64,000 bases of DNA from an uncultured Holdemania sp. (GCA_904395815.1 CAJFOC010000052.1:1-64000); one strand, 5' to 3'; shown: positions 31,701-40,988, counted from the stretch's first letter. Numbers and translations: made by a program. The notes: generated from the letters alone by a model not told the origin.

Positions 31701-32693
31701 GCGAGCCGTTTTGCACCGACGACGGAGTTTCTGATGCTGGATCCGTACGATCAGTTTCCTTCATTGCTGAATGAGGCGGCGGTAATGGACAGAATCACAC
31801 TGAAAGAAGGAAACCGGCTGAAGCGCATGAGTGACATGATACGACAATGGCTGCAGTACCGGCAATCCATGCAGAAACCGCTGATGTTGTTGTTTCTGCA
31901 TCCGGCCGCCTGGCTGAAACACGATTTTATGGCTGAACTTCTTCTGCAATTGCTGCAGGAAGGGGCTTCTTTGGGAATGGCAGTGCTGCTGATGCTGAGA
32001 TCGCCCTCAGCGCTGCCGGCGCGTTATGGACAATCCATTCGCCAGCGTTATCTTTGCGGCCGCTGCAGTAAACTGGAAATGAGTTCCTTCTTTGAGCGTT
32101 CATTTCTGCAGGACAATCCGCAGGGAAGAAATCTGGTCGCAGGAACCGAGCGGGTTCTGGAGTTTACGCTGGCATTACCGTCATTACAGGATCCGCAACC
32201 GGCAGAGAAGCGCTGGAGCATTCCTCACTTTCCAAAGCAAAAAGAGGAAGCCTGGCTGCAGGACAGACGGATTTATCTGGGGGTGGATCCGATTGTCTGC
32301 CGGCCGCGATTTTATGATCTGAAGCCGGGAGAAACGCTGTTTGTGCTTTCTTTTGAAGAGAATCTGCTGAATGAGAAACGAAAGCAGCTGCAGAACAAAG
32401 CGCTGTGTCTGTGGGATCTGAGACAGGGAGAACCTTCTGAGCAGGTTTTGAAAGCCCATCAGCCAACGGTGATCCTGGCGACGCCGGTTCATCTGCAGTC
32501 GTCATCGCTGCGTTTTTCCTGCAGCCTGCAGCTTGTTCTGTGGCTGGGCGGCGGGGTAGAACAGCAGCTGTTGTACCCGGTTGGAAAACAGATGATCAGC
32601 GATCAGGACAGCGATGTGGTTTTTACCCGCCGGGGCAAATCGATCAAGTTACAGGAGGTTATGGATGGAGAAACAGAAATTGCTGGTTTTTGA
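28758..32693 (+). CDS. essC: EssC/YukBA-like FtsK-SpoIIIE family T7SS ATPase
   Basis: Two TM segments after N-terminal FHA-like region; GLIAGMTGSGKSVLLQT; ALIDYKGGS; LVVLIDEFAEL; STQRPAGVV. Confidence 0.88.
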   Translation: MILCILWHHHLQIEQVVPGRPFQFTLEQDGGFCIEAQGEQWVIHLSSTLCFMDSRRRSRKIRSQHDELCYLPFYQKLDLYYYPEEAGFSRYRFFARPRGRVCVGPGCVMSATHYPQTTMWGILDFSNGEARETAETPGMIVQGSRQPRCFLHDCQRLQFAGQTLLIHPAFLALNDPTGDLKTDLRPLRLPLAKEWMSVPSVVDQSACFASFRFRQALPSLKLALAALPDFEKKTMTFSLYSVGPSLMMGAASIAMGLSMQQSGESARMMIVMPAVMVFSAVFWPLLQAGVCGLSHFRQRRRRKKALELQLIRMEEEIAAYQQALREELEHQFPSLFQLCEQILHSPCQLNKVQSEWLAVFSPGIHWQSPSVPMPEHSLSAQCGEDRKLIDRMEQWRRQPRTAVCLPVQWDLKRSRQLGVVLDELSEPAFLARLLLPLAAAHSPRQLRLSWIGPLPMEVSEWLSWLPLLFTEEGTRRIYEDGNEWLAQKRQMQRECIHELIVVAQGASVQTLGQQNFSEHSTLLQLVRQQEQLCLSDCPVISLSHGKGLIRDEWGQRLERFELDLSLPDSLRECALRLLKRDHHCLFQRRRGFSLADLTSGLPEIRQLWQQQDVTQGIRIPLGFDEQGNRLVLDLHERGQGPHGLIAGMTGSGKSVLLQTLVLSGCLHYAPDQLQFALIDYKGGSLAEQLKLHGRPLPHLIGTISNVDTQKIRRSLVYLQHECLRRQHCLLQAQQQLQHPVTDLDQYLVLRRHHVQLPTLAHLVVLIDEFAELRQSQPEFMQDLIQISRIGRSLGIHLILSTQRPAGVVDEQMWSNFNFKLCLRVAQKQDSQEMLHDGCAALLRKPGQFYLASGQQRLCGQGVWCNEKEGGSRFMELLDSRLKAVRRKDFISRQGQTQAQGWMRRIQQAADQIGFTPAPLWPAMPQRKPLSALKTTDALVLGEVDDPWNQRIFPLILDFDHALIAAENPQDQQELLAVVIQNASRFAPTTEFLMLDPYDQFPSLLNEAAVMDRITLKEGNRLKRMSDMIRQWLQYRQSMQKPLMLLFLHPAAWLKHDFMAELLLQLLQEGASLGMAVLLMLRSPSALPARYGQSIRQRYLCGRCSKLEMSSFFERSFLQDNPQGRNLVAGTERVLEFTLALPSLQDPQPAEKRWSIPHFPKQKEEAWLQDRRIYLGVDPIVCRPRFYDLKPGETLFVLSFEENLLNEKRKQLQNKALCLWDLRQGEPSEQVLKAHQPTVILATPVHLQSSSLRFSCSLQLVLWLGGGVEQQLLYPVGKQMISDQDSDVVFTRRGKSIKLQEVMDGETEIAGF

Positions 32694-32919
32694 ACTGGTA
32701 TGCTGCGGGATGCAGCTGGAATGCAGTGTCAGCGACAGTCTGACGTTACGGGAGGTGATGGAAGGGCTGTGCGAGCTGACAGAAGATCCGGTGCGGATGT
32801 ACTTTGACCTGAGTCAGCCGGTGATTCTCTGTGACAGCCGTACCCGGCGGGTATTGGACGATAAAAAAACAGCCGCCCAGCTGAAACTGCCGGACGGCTG
32901 TAAGATTCTCGTTTACTGA
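32665..32919 (+). CDS. YukD/EsaB-like ubiquitin-fold protein
   Basis: 84 aa; overlaps essC 3' end; beta-rich, [17 protein letters not shown] terminus; operon context. Confidence 0.65.
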   Translation: MEKQKLLVFELVCCGMQLECSVSDSLTLREVMEGLCELTEDPVRMYFDLSQPVILCDSRTRRVLDDKKTAAQLKLPDGCKILVY

Positions 32920-33647
32920 TTCTGCAGATAGCGGGAAAGAAATTCCCGGGTACGCTGATGCTGAGGACGGGTAAACAGGGCGGAAGGAGCGCCTTCTTCC
33001 ACGATTACGCCGTGATCCATGAAGACGACATGATCGGAAACTTCACGGGCAAATTCCATTTCATGGGTAACGATGACCATCGTCAGTCCCTCTTGGGACA
33101 ATTGCTTCATGACGCTCAGAACTTCCTGAACCATTTCCGGATCCAGGGCAGAAGTCGGTTCATCAAACAGCAGAATTTCCGGCGCCATGCATAATGCTCT
33201 GGCAATGGCAACGCGTTGTTTCTGGCCACCGGAAAGCTGTACGCTGCCGGCATGGGCAAAGCGTTCCATGCCGACTTTTTTCAGGTAATGCATGGCTTTT
33301 TCTTCCGCTTCCTGACGTGAGCGGTGAAGCACCTTGATCTGTCCCAGCGTGCAGTTGTCGAGAACGCTGTAATTATTGAACAGGTTGAACGACTGGAAAA
33401 CCATGCCGATCTGAGCCCGATGCCGGTTGACATCGTGGGTCATGATATTTTCTCCATGAAACAGGATTTCGCCGCCATCCGGTGTTTCCAGCAGATTGAT
33501 GCAGCGTAACAGCGTCGATTTGCCGCTGCCGGAGGAGCCGATAATGCAGGTAGTCTGACCTTTTTCAACAGTCAGCGAAATATCATTCAGCACTTCCAGC
33601 GAATCAAAGTGCTTGCGCAGATGCCGAATTTCCAACAGGCTCATCAT
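32913..33647 (-). CDS. amino-acid ABC transporter ATP-binding protein (GlnQ/ArtP type)
   Basis: [46 protein letters not shown]. Confidence 0.95.
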   Translation of the reverse strand: MMSLLEIRHLRKHFDSLEVLNDISLTVEKGQTTCIIGSSGSGKSTLLRCINLLETPDGGEILFHGENIMTHDVNRHRAQIGMVFQSFNLFNNYSVLDNCTLGQIKVLHRSRQEAEEKAMHYLKKVGMERFAHAGSVQLSGGQKQRVAIARALCMAPEILLFDEPTSALDPEMVQEVLSVMKQLSQEGLTMVIVTHEMEFAREVSDHVVFMDHGVIVEEGAPSALFTRPQHQRTREFLSRYLQNQ

Positions 33648-34432
33648 TCACCCCTCCTGTTCAGAAGATTGCTGTTTTCAACGCTCTGTGATGCCGGATA
33701 GCTGGACTGCGTGTGATTCATGCGACGTTCGACAATTGCCAGAATCCGGCTTGTCAGCAACGTCAGAATCAGATAGATGCATCCGGCGACAAAAAACGGC
33801 GGTTCGTACTGGAACATGCTTCCGGCAATGGCGCGGGCCTCGAAAAACAGTTCAGTAAAGGTGATGCAGCTGAGTACGCAGCTGTCCTTGATGTTGACGA
33901 TGAATTCGTTGCCGATCGATGGAAAACAGTTGCGGATTGCCTGCGGCAGCACAATGTAGCGCATCGTCTGAAACGAGGTCAGTCCCAGACTGCGCGCGCC
34001 TTCAGTTTGCCCCCGATCCACAGCCTGAATGCCGGAACGGACGATTTCCGCCATGTAGGCGCCGGTGTTGACGGAGATGATGAAAATTGAGGCGACAAAC
34101 GCGCTCCAGTGGAATACCGGACGCAGGGCGTAATAAAGAAACATGGCCTGAATCATCATCGGCGTGCCGCGGAACACTTCAACGTAAATGCCGCACAGCG
34201 TGTTAATCAGTTTTTTAATCAGGACGGCCGCTGATTTTTCGCTGTTTTCCTTCTGTGAACAAACCGCGCGGATTGCTCCGACAATCAATCCGATCGCCAG
34301 ACCGGCCACCGTGCCGATCAGAGCGACGATCAGCGTATTGATCACACCCTGAAGCAGCTGAGCACGGTAGGTAACCAGCACCTCCCATGAATCTGTCAGC
34401 AGATTGCTGCCGATGACTGAAATGAACGGCAT
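33644..34432 (-). CDS. amino-acid ABC transporter permease (HisM/GlnP type)
   Basis: Typical His/Glu/Gln/Arg/opine permease with [11 protein letters not shown] and [22 protein letters not shown]. Confidence 0.95.
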   Translation of the reverse strand: MPFISVIGSNLLTDSWEVLVTYRAQLLQGVINTLIVALIGTVAGLAIGLIVGAIRAVCSQKENSEKSAAVLIKKLINTLCGIYVEVFRGTPMMIQAMFLYYALRPVFHWSAFVASIFIISVNTGAYMAEIVRSGIQAVDRGQTEGARSLGLTSFQTMRYIVLPQAIRNCFPSIGNEFIVNIKDSCVLSCITFTELFFEARAIAGSMFQYEPPFFVAGCIYLILTLLTSRILAIVERRMNHTQSSYPASQSVENSNLLNRRGE

Positions 34433-34446
34433 ATGGTTCTCACTCC

Positions 34447-35265
34447 TTAATTATTGGCTGGCTGACGCGAGGTAGCTTCCTCCATCAGACGTTCACGGGT
34501 TGCCTGATCAATGTTGTCCAGCGCACTTTGAACGCTGTTGAGCAGATCGGTATTGCCTTTTTTCACAGCGATGGAAACGGCGGTTTCACTCGGATCAATC
34601 TGGAATCCCTGGCCTTCTTCAAAATAGACGATCGCCAGGGACGGATTGGCAGCCACGGCACCCAATGCGACCGGGGTTTCCGCAGTCAGCGCATCGGCTT
34701 CGCCATTGAGCAGCGAAACGATCATGTACGGATAGCTTTCCATCGGCGTCATGTGATTGACGTTGGGAATCTGATCGATGACCGTATCGTACATCGTCTG
34801 CTGCTGTCCGAGAACGTTCCGCCCGCTGAAATCCTGCAGCGAGGTTGCGTTGACCAGATCGCTGTCCTTGCGGACGATCATGACCATCTCCGACTGATAG
34901 TAAGGAGTGGTGAAATCCGCGTTTTCTCTGCGGGCAGGGGTATCCGTCATTCCGGCGATGATTGCGTCGATTTCACCGGAATTCAGCGAAGGTTCAAGAC
35001 TGGACCAGTCCATCCGGGAGATGACCAGTTCCTTGCCGAGATCTTCGGCGATCAGCTTTGCGATCTGAACATCATATCCGTCGCAATAAGCGGATCCCGC
35101 TTTGACATTGGTTTCATTGGCTTCCGGATCAGACCAGTTGAACGGAGCGTAGTTGCACTCCATGCCTACGGTAAAGGTATTCGCGGAAGTTTGTGACGGC
35201 GCCTCTTCGGCAGAGCAGCCGCTGATCATGACAACGGCAGTAAGCAGAGCGATCAGTTTTTTCAT
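34447..35265 (-). CDS. amino-acid ABC transporter substrate-binding lipoprotein
   Basis: MKKLIALLTAVVMISGC lipobox; SBP_bac_3-like GMECNYAPFNWSD; DAIIAGMTDTPARRENADFTTPYY. Confidence 0.94.
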   Translation of the reverse strand: MKKLIALLTAVVMISGCSAEEAPSQTSANTFTVGMECNYAPFNWSDPEANETNVKAGSAYCDGYDVQIAKLIAEDLGKELVISRMDWSSLEPSLNSGEIDAIIAGMTDTPARRENADFTTPYYQSEMVMIVRKDSDLVNATSLQDFSGRNVLGQQQTMYDTVIDQIPNVNHMTPMESYPYMIVSLLNGEADALTAETPVALGAVAANPSLAIVYFEEGQGFQIDPSETAVSIAVKKGNTDLLNSVQSALDNIDQATRERLMEEATSRQPANN

Positions 35266-35292
35266 GGTGTTTTCCTCCTCATCCATTGAGAT

Positions 35293-35324
35293 AAAACAAA
35301 AACCGTGTACTATCACATACACGG
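35293..35324 (-). terminator. riboswitch-associated rho-independent terminator
   Basis: Minus strand CCGTGTA-tgtgatag-TACACGG-TTTTTGTTTT. Confidence 0.85.
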
Positions 35325-35344
35325 CCTGACCGTCCGTTTCCTAT

Positions 35345-35510
35345 GCAATAGCGCCTCTTCATCAGCAATGAAGGAGTGCCGCAGGTTTTTCCTGCGACCC
35401 CATAATCCGTTTCTGCCGAGCGGGATTATTCGGCGGTGGTTGCCTTTCCTCTGTGATCTTCGCCTGCCGGCTCCCACAGCGTACTCTTCTGCACCGCTAC
35501 CTCTACATGT
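35345..35510 (-). ncRNA. lysine riboswitch (L-box)
   Basis: Minus strand GTAGC-GGTGCAGAAGAGTA...GAAAGGCAACCACCGCCGAATAATCC...GGATTATGGGGTCGCAGG..CCTGCGGCACTCC...AGAGGC-GCTA; conserved L-box core and P4 GCCGAATAATCC/GGATTAT. Confidence 0.88.
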
Positions 35511-35553
35511 TTTTGTTTTAATCATTATCAGTTTATCGGTTCTTCGCTAAAAG

Positions 35554-36315
35554 TCAAGCATTTTCGTCATCTTTTTCTTCATGCCACAGCCGAATCTGTT
35601 TTTCGTTGTGCAGCATGAGCAGAAAATTGTCTCTGGCCATCGGATATTTGCGATACAGATCTTCCAGCATGTCTTTCATTTCCTGACGCTGGGTATGACC
35701 ATCCATCGGACAGGTGGAAGCAACGACAGGAATGCCGCATTCCTCAACGGCAGCGCGAAGCTGAGATTCACGGGCATAGACAAACGGGCGGATGAATGCG
35801 ATCTGGGCATTGGACATGAACATCTTGGGCGCAAACGTCGCGATCCGTCCGCCATGGATCGCGTTCATCAACAGCGTTTCCACCGCATCATCTGCATGAT
35901 GAGCGAAACAGACCTTGGTGCAGCCGTATTTTTTGGCGGCTTCGTTGACTGCGCCCTTTTTCAGCGTTGAGCACAGCGAGCAGGGCAGCGCTCCGTTTTC
36001 GGCAGCCTGAATTTTCAGAATGTCATAGATCCGGGAAGGTTCCTCGTGGAATTCAATTCCCTTTTCCTCAAAAAACTGCCGGGCCAAAGTAAAATCCATA
36101 TCCGGAAATCCCATTTCGATGTGGATCCCGACGACTTCAAACGTTTTGGTATTCAGGCGCTGACAGAACTGCCTGTACAGATGCAGACAGTACAGAAGAA
36201 GCATGGAATCCTTCCCGCCGGAAACACCGACGGCTATGCGGTCATGATTGTCGATCAGGCGATAGTCCCGGTCTGCCTTTCGGATGCAGCCCAGCAGTTT
36301 TTTCATTGCGTTCAT
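35554..36315 (-). CDS. TtcA/TilS-like PP-loop tRNA thiolation ATPase family protein
   Basis: RIAVGVSGGKDSMLLLYCL PP-loop; CSLCSTLKKGAV; CFAHHADDAVETL. Confidence 0.88.
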   Translation of the reverse strand: MNAMKKLLGCIRKADRDYRLIDNHDRIAVGVSGGKDSMLLLYCLHLYRQFCQRLNTKTFEVVGIHIEMGFPDMDFTLARQFFEEKGIEFHEEPSRIYDILKIQAAENGALPCSLCSTLKKGAVNEAAKKYGCTKVCFAHHADDAVETLLMNAIHGGRIATFAPKMFMSNAQIAFIRPFVYARESQLRAAVEECGIPVVASTCPMDGHTQRQEMKDMLEDLYRKYPMARDNFLLMLHNEKQIRLWHEEKDDENA

Positions 36316-36451
36316 GGTTTCCTCCTGCCGTTTTTGCCTATTATAGCACAGCGCATGAAAATGGGAGAGGGGAAATTGGATCGCCGCGGTTTCACTTTGC
36401 ATTCACCGCGTCGGCTTGTTATAATGATTCATGGAATCTGGAGTGAGAAAC

Positions 36452-37300
36452 ATGGACGGAATATACCTGGTGAACAAACCGGCATCGATGACGTCCTTTG
36501 ATGTCGTATACAAAATAAGAAAAGCGCTGGGCATCCGCAGCGTCGGGCATACCGGAACCCTGGATCCGCAGGCGACCGGAGTGCTGGTCATTCTGTGCGG
36601 TAAGGCGACCAAGGCTTTGCCGTATCTTTCTGGCGAAGCCAAGGAGTATGTGGCGGAGCTGACGCTGGGAATCCGAACGGATACCGGCGATATCTGGGGA
36701 AAAACTGTGGAGACCCGGGAAATTCCCCAATTCGACGAAAACCGGGCCCGGGAAGCGCTGAATCATTTCCTTGGTCAGACGATGCAATTGCCGCCGATGG
36801 TTTCCGCGATCAAGAAAAACGGCCGGAAACTGTACGAATATGCCCGCGAAGGAGTCGAGATTGAACGGGAAAGGCGGCCGATCGAAATTACGGAAATAGA
36901 ACTGCTGCGGCTGCAGCCGGTATTGCGTTTCCGGGTAGTCTGTTCCGCCGGAACTTATGTGCGGTCGCTGTGCGAGGATATCGCTCAGCAGCTGGCAACG
37001 GTGGGGACGATGAGCTCGCTGGTCAGGACCCGGGCCTGCGGGTATTCTCTTACGCAGTGTCAGAGCCTGGATGATATCCTGGCCGGAAAGGGGCAGCCAG
37101 TTTCGCTGCGGGAAGCGCTGGCAGCGCGCTGGCCCTGGATTGAGGTGGATGAAGTTCAGCAGGCGGCCATCCGAAACGGAAAAAAGATCCGGCTGAATCA
37201 TCAGGCGGATACGCTGGCAGCCTTGACCTCCGGGGAAGCACTGGCCATGCTGAAGCGTCAGGATGATGGTCTGTATCGGGTATTGCGCGGCCTGTGGTAA
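36452..37300 (+). CDS. truB: tRNA pseudouridine(55) synthase TruB
   Basis: GIYLVNKPASMTSFDVV; VGHTGTLDPQATGVL. Confidence 0.96.
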   Translation: MDGIYLVNKPASMTSFDVVYKIRKALGIRSVGHTGTLDPQATGVLVILCGKATKALPYLSGEAKEYVAELTLGIRTDTGDIWGKTVETREIPQFDENRAREALNHFLGQTMQLPPMVSAIKKNGRKLYEYAREGVEIERERRPIEITEIELLRLQPVLRFRVVCSAGTYVRSLCEDIAQQLATVGTMSSLVRTRACGYSLTQCQSLDDILAGKGQPVSLREALAARWPWIEVDEVQQAAIRNGKKIRLNHQADTLAALTSGEALAMLKRQDDGLYRVLRGLW

Positions 37301-37312
37301 GCGAAGTAGGGA

Positions 37313-38260
37313 GTGGATGGAGTGAAAGTCAGTACAATCAGCCTGCATCAGCAGGAACAATGCGATCGTGATCTCTGCGCCTGTATCGGGTATTTTGACG
37401 GTCTGCATCGCGGTCATCAGGCCCTGCTGGACAAAACGATAGAGCTGGCGGAGCAATACGGCTGTGAAAGCGCGTTGATTACCTTTTCGCCTGATCCCTG
37501 GATCACAACCGGCAAAGCGCAAAAGGTCCGTCATCTGACGACGATGACACAGCGGATCGCCCTGGCGGAAAAAAGAGGAATCGAACGAGTCATCATTCTG
37601 GATTTTACCACCGAGATGGCGGCTTTGCCGCCGGAGGAATTCACTGAAATGCTGCTTCGGCGCTGCCGGCTGAAGGCGCTGGTGTGCGGATTTGATTTTC
37701 ATTATGGAGCGCGGGGAAAAGGCAATGCCGATTCTCTGCGGCAGGAAGCAGCCGGCCGTTTTGAGGTGGCGGTGATTGAGGCGGTCAGCGACGAACAGGG
37801 AAAGATCAGCTCCAGCCGTATCAGCCGCTGTATTGAAGAGGGTGCGGTGGAGGATGCGCGCCGGCTGCTTGGCTATCCATATGAGATAGAAGGAACGGTG
37901 ATTCATGGCCGTCACAAGGGAAGTCAGTGGGGATTTCCAACGGCCAATCTGGATTACAGCGACGAGATGATTCTGCCTTTGCGGGGAGTGTATATCGGTC
38001 GGGCGGAAAGCGGACCGCAGCGCTGGATGGCCATGATCAATATCGGGCATAACCCGACCTGCAATCCGGTTCGTCAGCTGTCGGTGGAAGCGCATCTGCT
38101 GGACTGCAGTCAGGATCTGTACGGCTGTCCGCTGCGGCTGTTCTTCTATCGCCGTATTCGCCCGGAGCAGCGTTTTGATTCGCTGGAAGAACTGCTGGAG
38201 CAGCTGCAGCGTGACCGGCAGGCAGTACGCGATTATTTTCAGGAGCACGATGATGAATGA
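37313..38260 (+). CDS. ribF: bifunctional riboflavin kinase/FAD synthetase
   Basis: ACIGYFDGLHRGHQALL; GRHKGSQWGFPTANL. Confidence 0.95.
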   Translation: MDGVKVSTISLHQQEQCDRDLCACIGYFDGLHRGHQALLDKTIELAEQYGCESALITFSPDPWITTGKAQKVRHLTTMTQRIALAEKRGIERVIILDFTTEMAALPPEEFTEMLLRRCRLKALVCGFDFHYGARGKGNADSLRQEAAGRFEVAVIEAVSDEQGKISSSRISRCIEEGAVEDARRLLGYPYEIEGTVIHGRHKGSQWGFPTANLDYSDEMILPLRGVYIGRAESGPQRWMAMINIGHNPTCNPVRQLSVEAHLLDCSQDLYGCPLRLFFYRRIRPEQRFDSLEELLEQLQRDRQAVRDYFQEHDDE

Positions 38261-39587
38261 AGTGTTTCTGAAACGGATCGAGCAGATGCTGGGAGCGCAG
38301 CAAACGCAGCAATATGTGCAGACGCTCTCTCAGCCGGTATACCGCGGTTTGCGCGTGAATACGCTGAAAATCGGCGTTGATCAACTGCGCCGGCAGCTGG
38401 ATCTGCCGCTGACGCCGTCGCCATTTGCTCCGGAGGGGCTGATTGCCGCTTCTTCCTGTCCGCCGCTGGGCAATACCATAGAGCATCGTCAGGGACTGTT
38501 TTATCTGCAGGAGCCGTCCGCCTCTTCCGCGGTGACGGTGCTGGATCCTCAGCCGGGAGAATGGGTTTTGGATCTGTGTGCGGCGCCGGGCGGCAAAAGC
38601 ACGCAGATTGCAGCCCGGCTCAATCATGAGGGATATCTGATCAGCAATGAGATTGATCCGGACCGGGCCCGGATTCTGCTGAGCAACTGCGAACGGCTGG
38701 GAGTGGGAGAGGCGACGCTGACCTGCGCTTCGCCGGATCAAGTGTGTCAGGCCGTTTGCGGATGGATGGATAAGGTGCTGGTCGATGCTCCCTGCAGCGG
38801 TGAAGGGATGTTCAAAAAGGAAGATCAGGCGCTGCAGGACTGGTCTGTGGAACATGTGCATGCCTGCGCACGGCGGCAGCGGAAAATTCTGGACTGTGCC
38901 TATCATGCGCTGAAACAGGAGGGAATTCTCGTTTATTCTACCTGCACCTATTCCCGCGAGGAAAACGAGGAGGTCATCGCTTCTTTTCTGGCAGACCATC
39001 CGGATATGGAACTGCTGGATTGTGCGGTGGACTTCGGCCGTCCGGGGGTTGAACTGGCGGGGTTTGACAGCAGCCGGGTTCGTCGTATCTGGCCGATGGA
39101 TGGGGGAGAGGGACATTTCATCGCCCGTCTCAGACGGCTCAGCGCCAATCCGGCCGCGGCGAAGAAAACGCTGCCGGAGCGGCCGGTGCCGGCGGAGTTT
39201 TCCGCGTTTCTTGAGGATCAGCTGACGGAAATTCCACCGCTATATAAGCGGATGTGCGGGGATCAGGCTTACATTCAGCGGCATCCTTTTTTCGAGCTGA
39301 AAAAAATCCGGGTACTGCGGCAGGGAATTCAGGTCGGCGAACTGATGAAAAACCGCCTGGAGCCGCATCAGCACTTTTATACGGCCGCTTTGCTGGATGG
39401 GGTAAGAAGACATCAGATTTCGCTGGATTCAAAACAGCTGCAGTGCTTTCTGAAAGGAGAAGCGCTGAATCTGTCCGCTGAACGCGGCTATGTCTGTCTT
39501 GCTTTTCAATCTTATCCCGTCGGTTTCGGCAAAAGCGATGGACAGCAGATCAAAAACAAATATCCGAAAGGACTGCGGCTGCGCTGA
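38250..39587 (+). CDS. RsmB/RsmF (NSUN) family rRNA m5C methyltransferase
   Basis: LDLCAAPGGKSTQIA; VLVDAPCSGEGMF; YSTCTYSREENE. Confidence 0.93.
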   Translation: MMNEVFLKRIEQMLGAQQTQQYVQTLSQPVYRGLRVNTLKIGVDQLRRQLDLPLTPSPFAPEGLIAASSCPPLGNTIEHRQGLFYLQEPSASSAVTVLDPQPGEWVLDLCAAPGGKSTQIAARLNHEGYLISNEIDPDRARILLSNCERLGVGEATLTCASPDQVCQAVCGWMDKVLVDAPCSGEGMFKKEDQALQDWSVEHVHACARRQRKILDCAYHALKQEGILVYSTCTYSREENEEVIASFLADHPDMELLDCAVDFGRPGVELAGFDSSRVRRIWPMDGGEGHFIARLRRLSANPAAAKKTLPERPVPAEFSAFLEDQLTEIPPLYKRMCGDQAYIQRHPFFELKKIRVLRQGIQVGELMKNRLEPHQHFYTAALLDGVRRHQISLDSKQLQCFLKGEALNLSAERGYVCLAFQSYPVGFGKSDGQQIKNKYPKGLRLR

Positions 39588-39602
39588 AAGGAGGACTGAC
39601 GG

Positions 39603-40976
39603 ATGCGTCTGGAACTGTTTGATCTGATCGACGATACGGTCAGACTGCTTGATCTGAACAATCCCGCCTATCAGTATGTAGAAGGGTCGATCAAAAGCTG
39701 TTTTGAACATCTGCTTGAAGATACGATGGATGTTGTGGTCGGTTTCAGTTCCCGGATCAAATCCATCGGTTCTCTGAAAGAAAAAATCATCCGCAACAAA
39801 TATTATCTGAATTTCAAGAGTGGAGAGGAAGTTCTGGATTTTCTGCCGGATCTGATCGGCTTGACGGTGGAGTGCCGGTTTATCAGCGATGAAAACCGGG
39901 TTTACAACGCGATCAGTCATCAGTTTGAATACACCGGACCGCAATCCTATGCGCAATGCGTGCTGTATCCGCAGCTCTATCTGAATCTGGCCATGCCGCA
40001 GCCGCAGCTGCAGCGCAATGGCTTTACGATTTACCGTATCGACGGGTATTATCTGTTCAACGGGAAAAAGGTCAATTTTGAACTGCAGATCAAATCGCTG
40101 GTGCATTCATTCTGGAGCGAGATTGAGCATCAGGTCGTCTATAAAAATACGCAGTATGTGATGTTTGATGGGTTCATGAAAGATCTGCTGGCTTCCATTC
40201 GTGATAACCTGGACGTTGTAGATCATCAGCTGCAGATTGTTCATACTCAGATTCTCAATCAGAACAAGGATCAGGATATCGGGATGAGCGAACGCGGTTT
40301 CAAAATGTTCATGGCCAAGTCGATCAGCGATCTGTATTCGCTGAAAATGATTGAATCCATTGGATTTACAACGGATTTTAAGAAATGCAGCGCGGTGCTC
40401 AGTCAGTACATCTACATCAAGGATTTCGTCCAGTCTGACCACCCTCAGCAGAAAATGGTCGATTATTTTGAGCACTTCAACCTGCTGAAAATCAGCGATC
40501 TTGATTTTACCGAACCGATTATGCTGGAAAAGGAATTTGTTCATTATGATCCGTTCTGTGATGTGCTGGGACGATACTGGCAGAATATCATCAACATTGA
40601 TTTTGAGTGGCATGTCTTTTTTGTCATGCTGTTTGCTATTCAGCCGGGCAACAACATTCAGGATTTTACGATGTTTGTCGAGGTGTTGAAGTCACTGATT
40701 GTCAACCGCCTGTGGTATCAGGGAAAATTTGAATCGCTGGGCAGCGTGATTGCGCAAACGATCCGGGACGATCTTCTGCGCAGTGTCGCCGAAGCCATGG
40801 TGGAGGTTGGTAAAATCGAGATTGTGCATGAAGATCGTCTGCTTCAGATCATGAATCTGTTTCATGAGCGGGTGGATGAGCTGGAGAGCACGATTTCGCA
40901 AAGCGGTCAGTACAGCCAGCGGCGCGCGGAAATCCTGTCCGGCCTTAAGCACAGCATCTGTGCCCTGTTTCTGTAG
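39603..40976 (+). CDS. divergent RelA/SpoT-domain protein with long unassigned C-terminus
   Basis: SSRIKSIGSLKEKI; FLPDLIGLTVECRF; VNFELQIKSLVHSFWSEIEHQVVYKNT. Confidence 0.7.
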   Translation: MRLELFDLIDDTVRLLDLNNPAYQYVEGSIKSCFEHLLEDTMDVVVGFSSRIKSIGSLKEKIIRNKYYLNFKSGEEVLDFLPDLIGLTVECRFISDENRVYNAISHQFEYTGPQSYAQCVLYPQLYLNLAMPQPQLQRNGFTIYRIDGYYLFNGKKVNFELQIKSLVHSFWSEIEHQVVYKNTQYVMFDGFMKDLLASIRDNLDVVDHQLQIVHTQILNQNKDQDIGMSERGFKMFMAKSISDLYSLKMIESIGFTTDFKKCSAVLSQYIYIKDFVQSDHPQQKMVDYFEHFNLLKISDLDFTEPIMLEKEFVHYDPFCDVLGRYWQNIINIDFEWHVFFVMLFAIQPGNNIQDFTMFVEVLKSLIVNRLWYQGKFESLGSVIAQTIRDDLLRSVAEAMVEVGKIEIVHEDRLLQIMNLFHERVDELESTISQSGQYSQRRAEILSGLKHSICALFL

Positions 40977-40988
40977 GGCACTTTTTTT
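40960..40988 (+). terminator. rho-independent terminator overlapping the 3' end of the RelA-like CDS
   Basis: GTGCCCT-gtttctgt-AGGGCAC-T7. Confidence 0.85.

Noticed and set aside
36419-38248. 609 aa minus-strand ORF opposite truB/ribF
   Set aside because: Antisense shadow; plus-strand genes are unambiguous.
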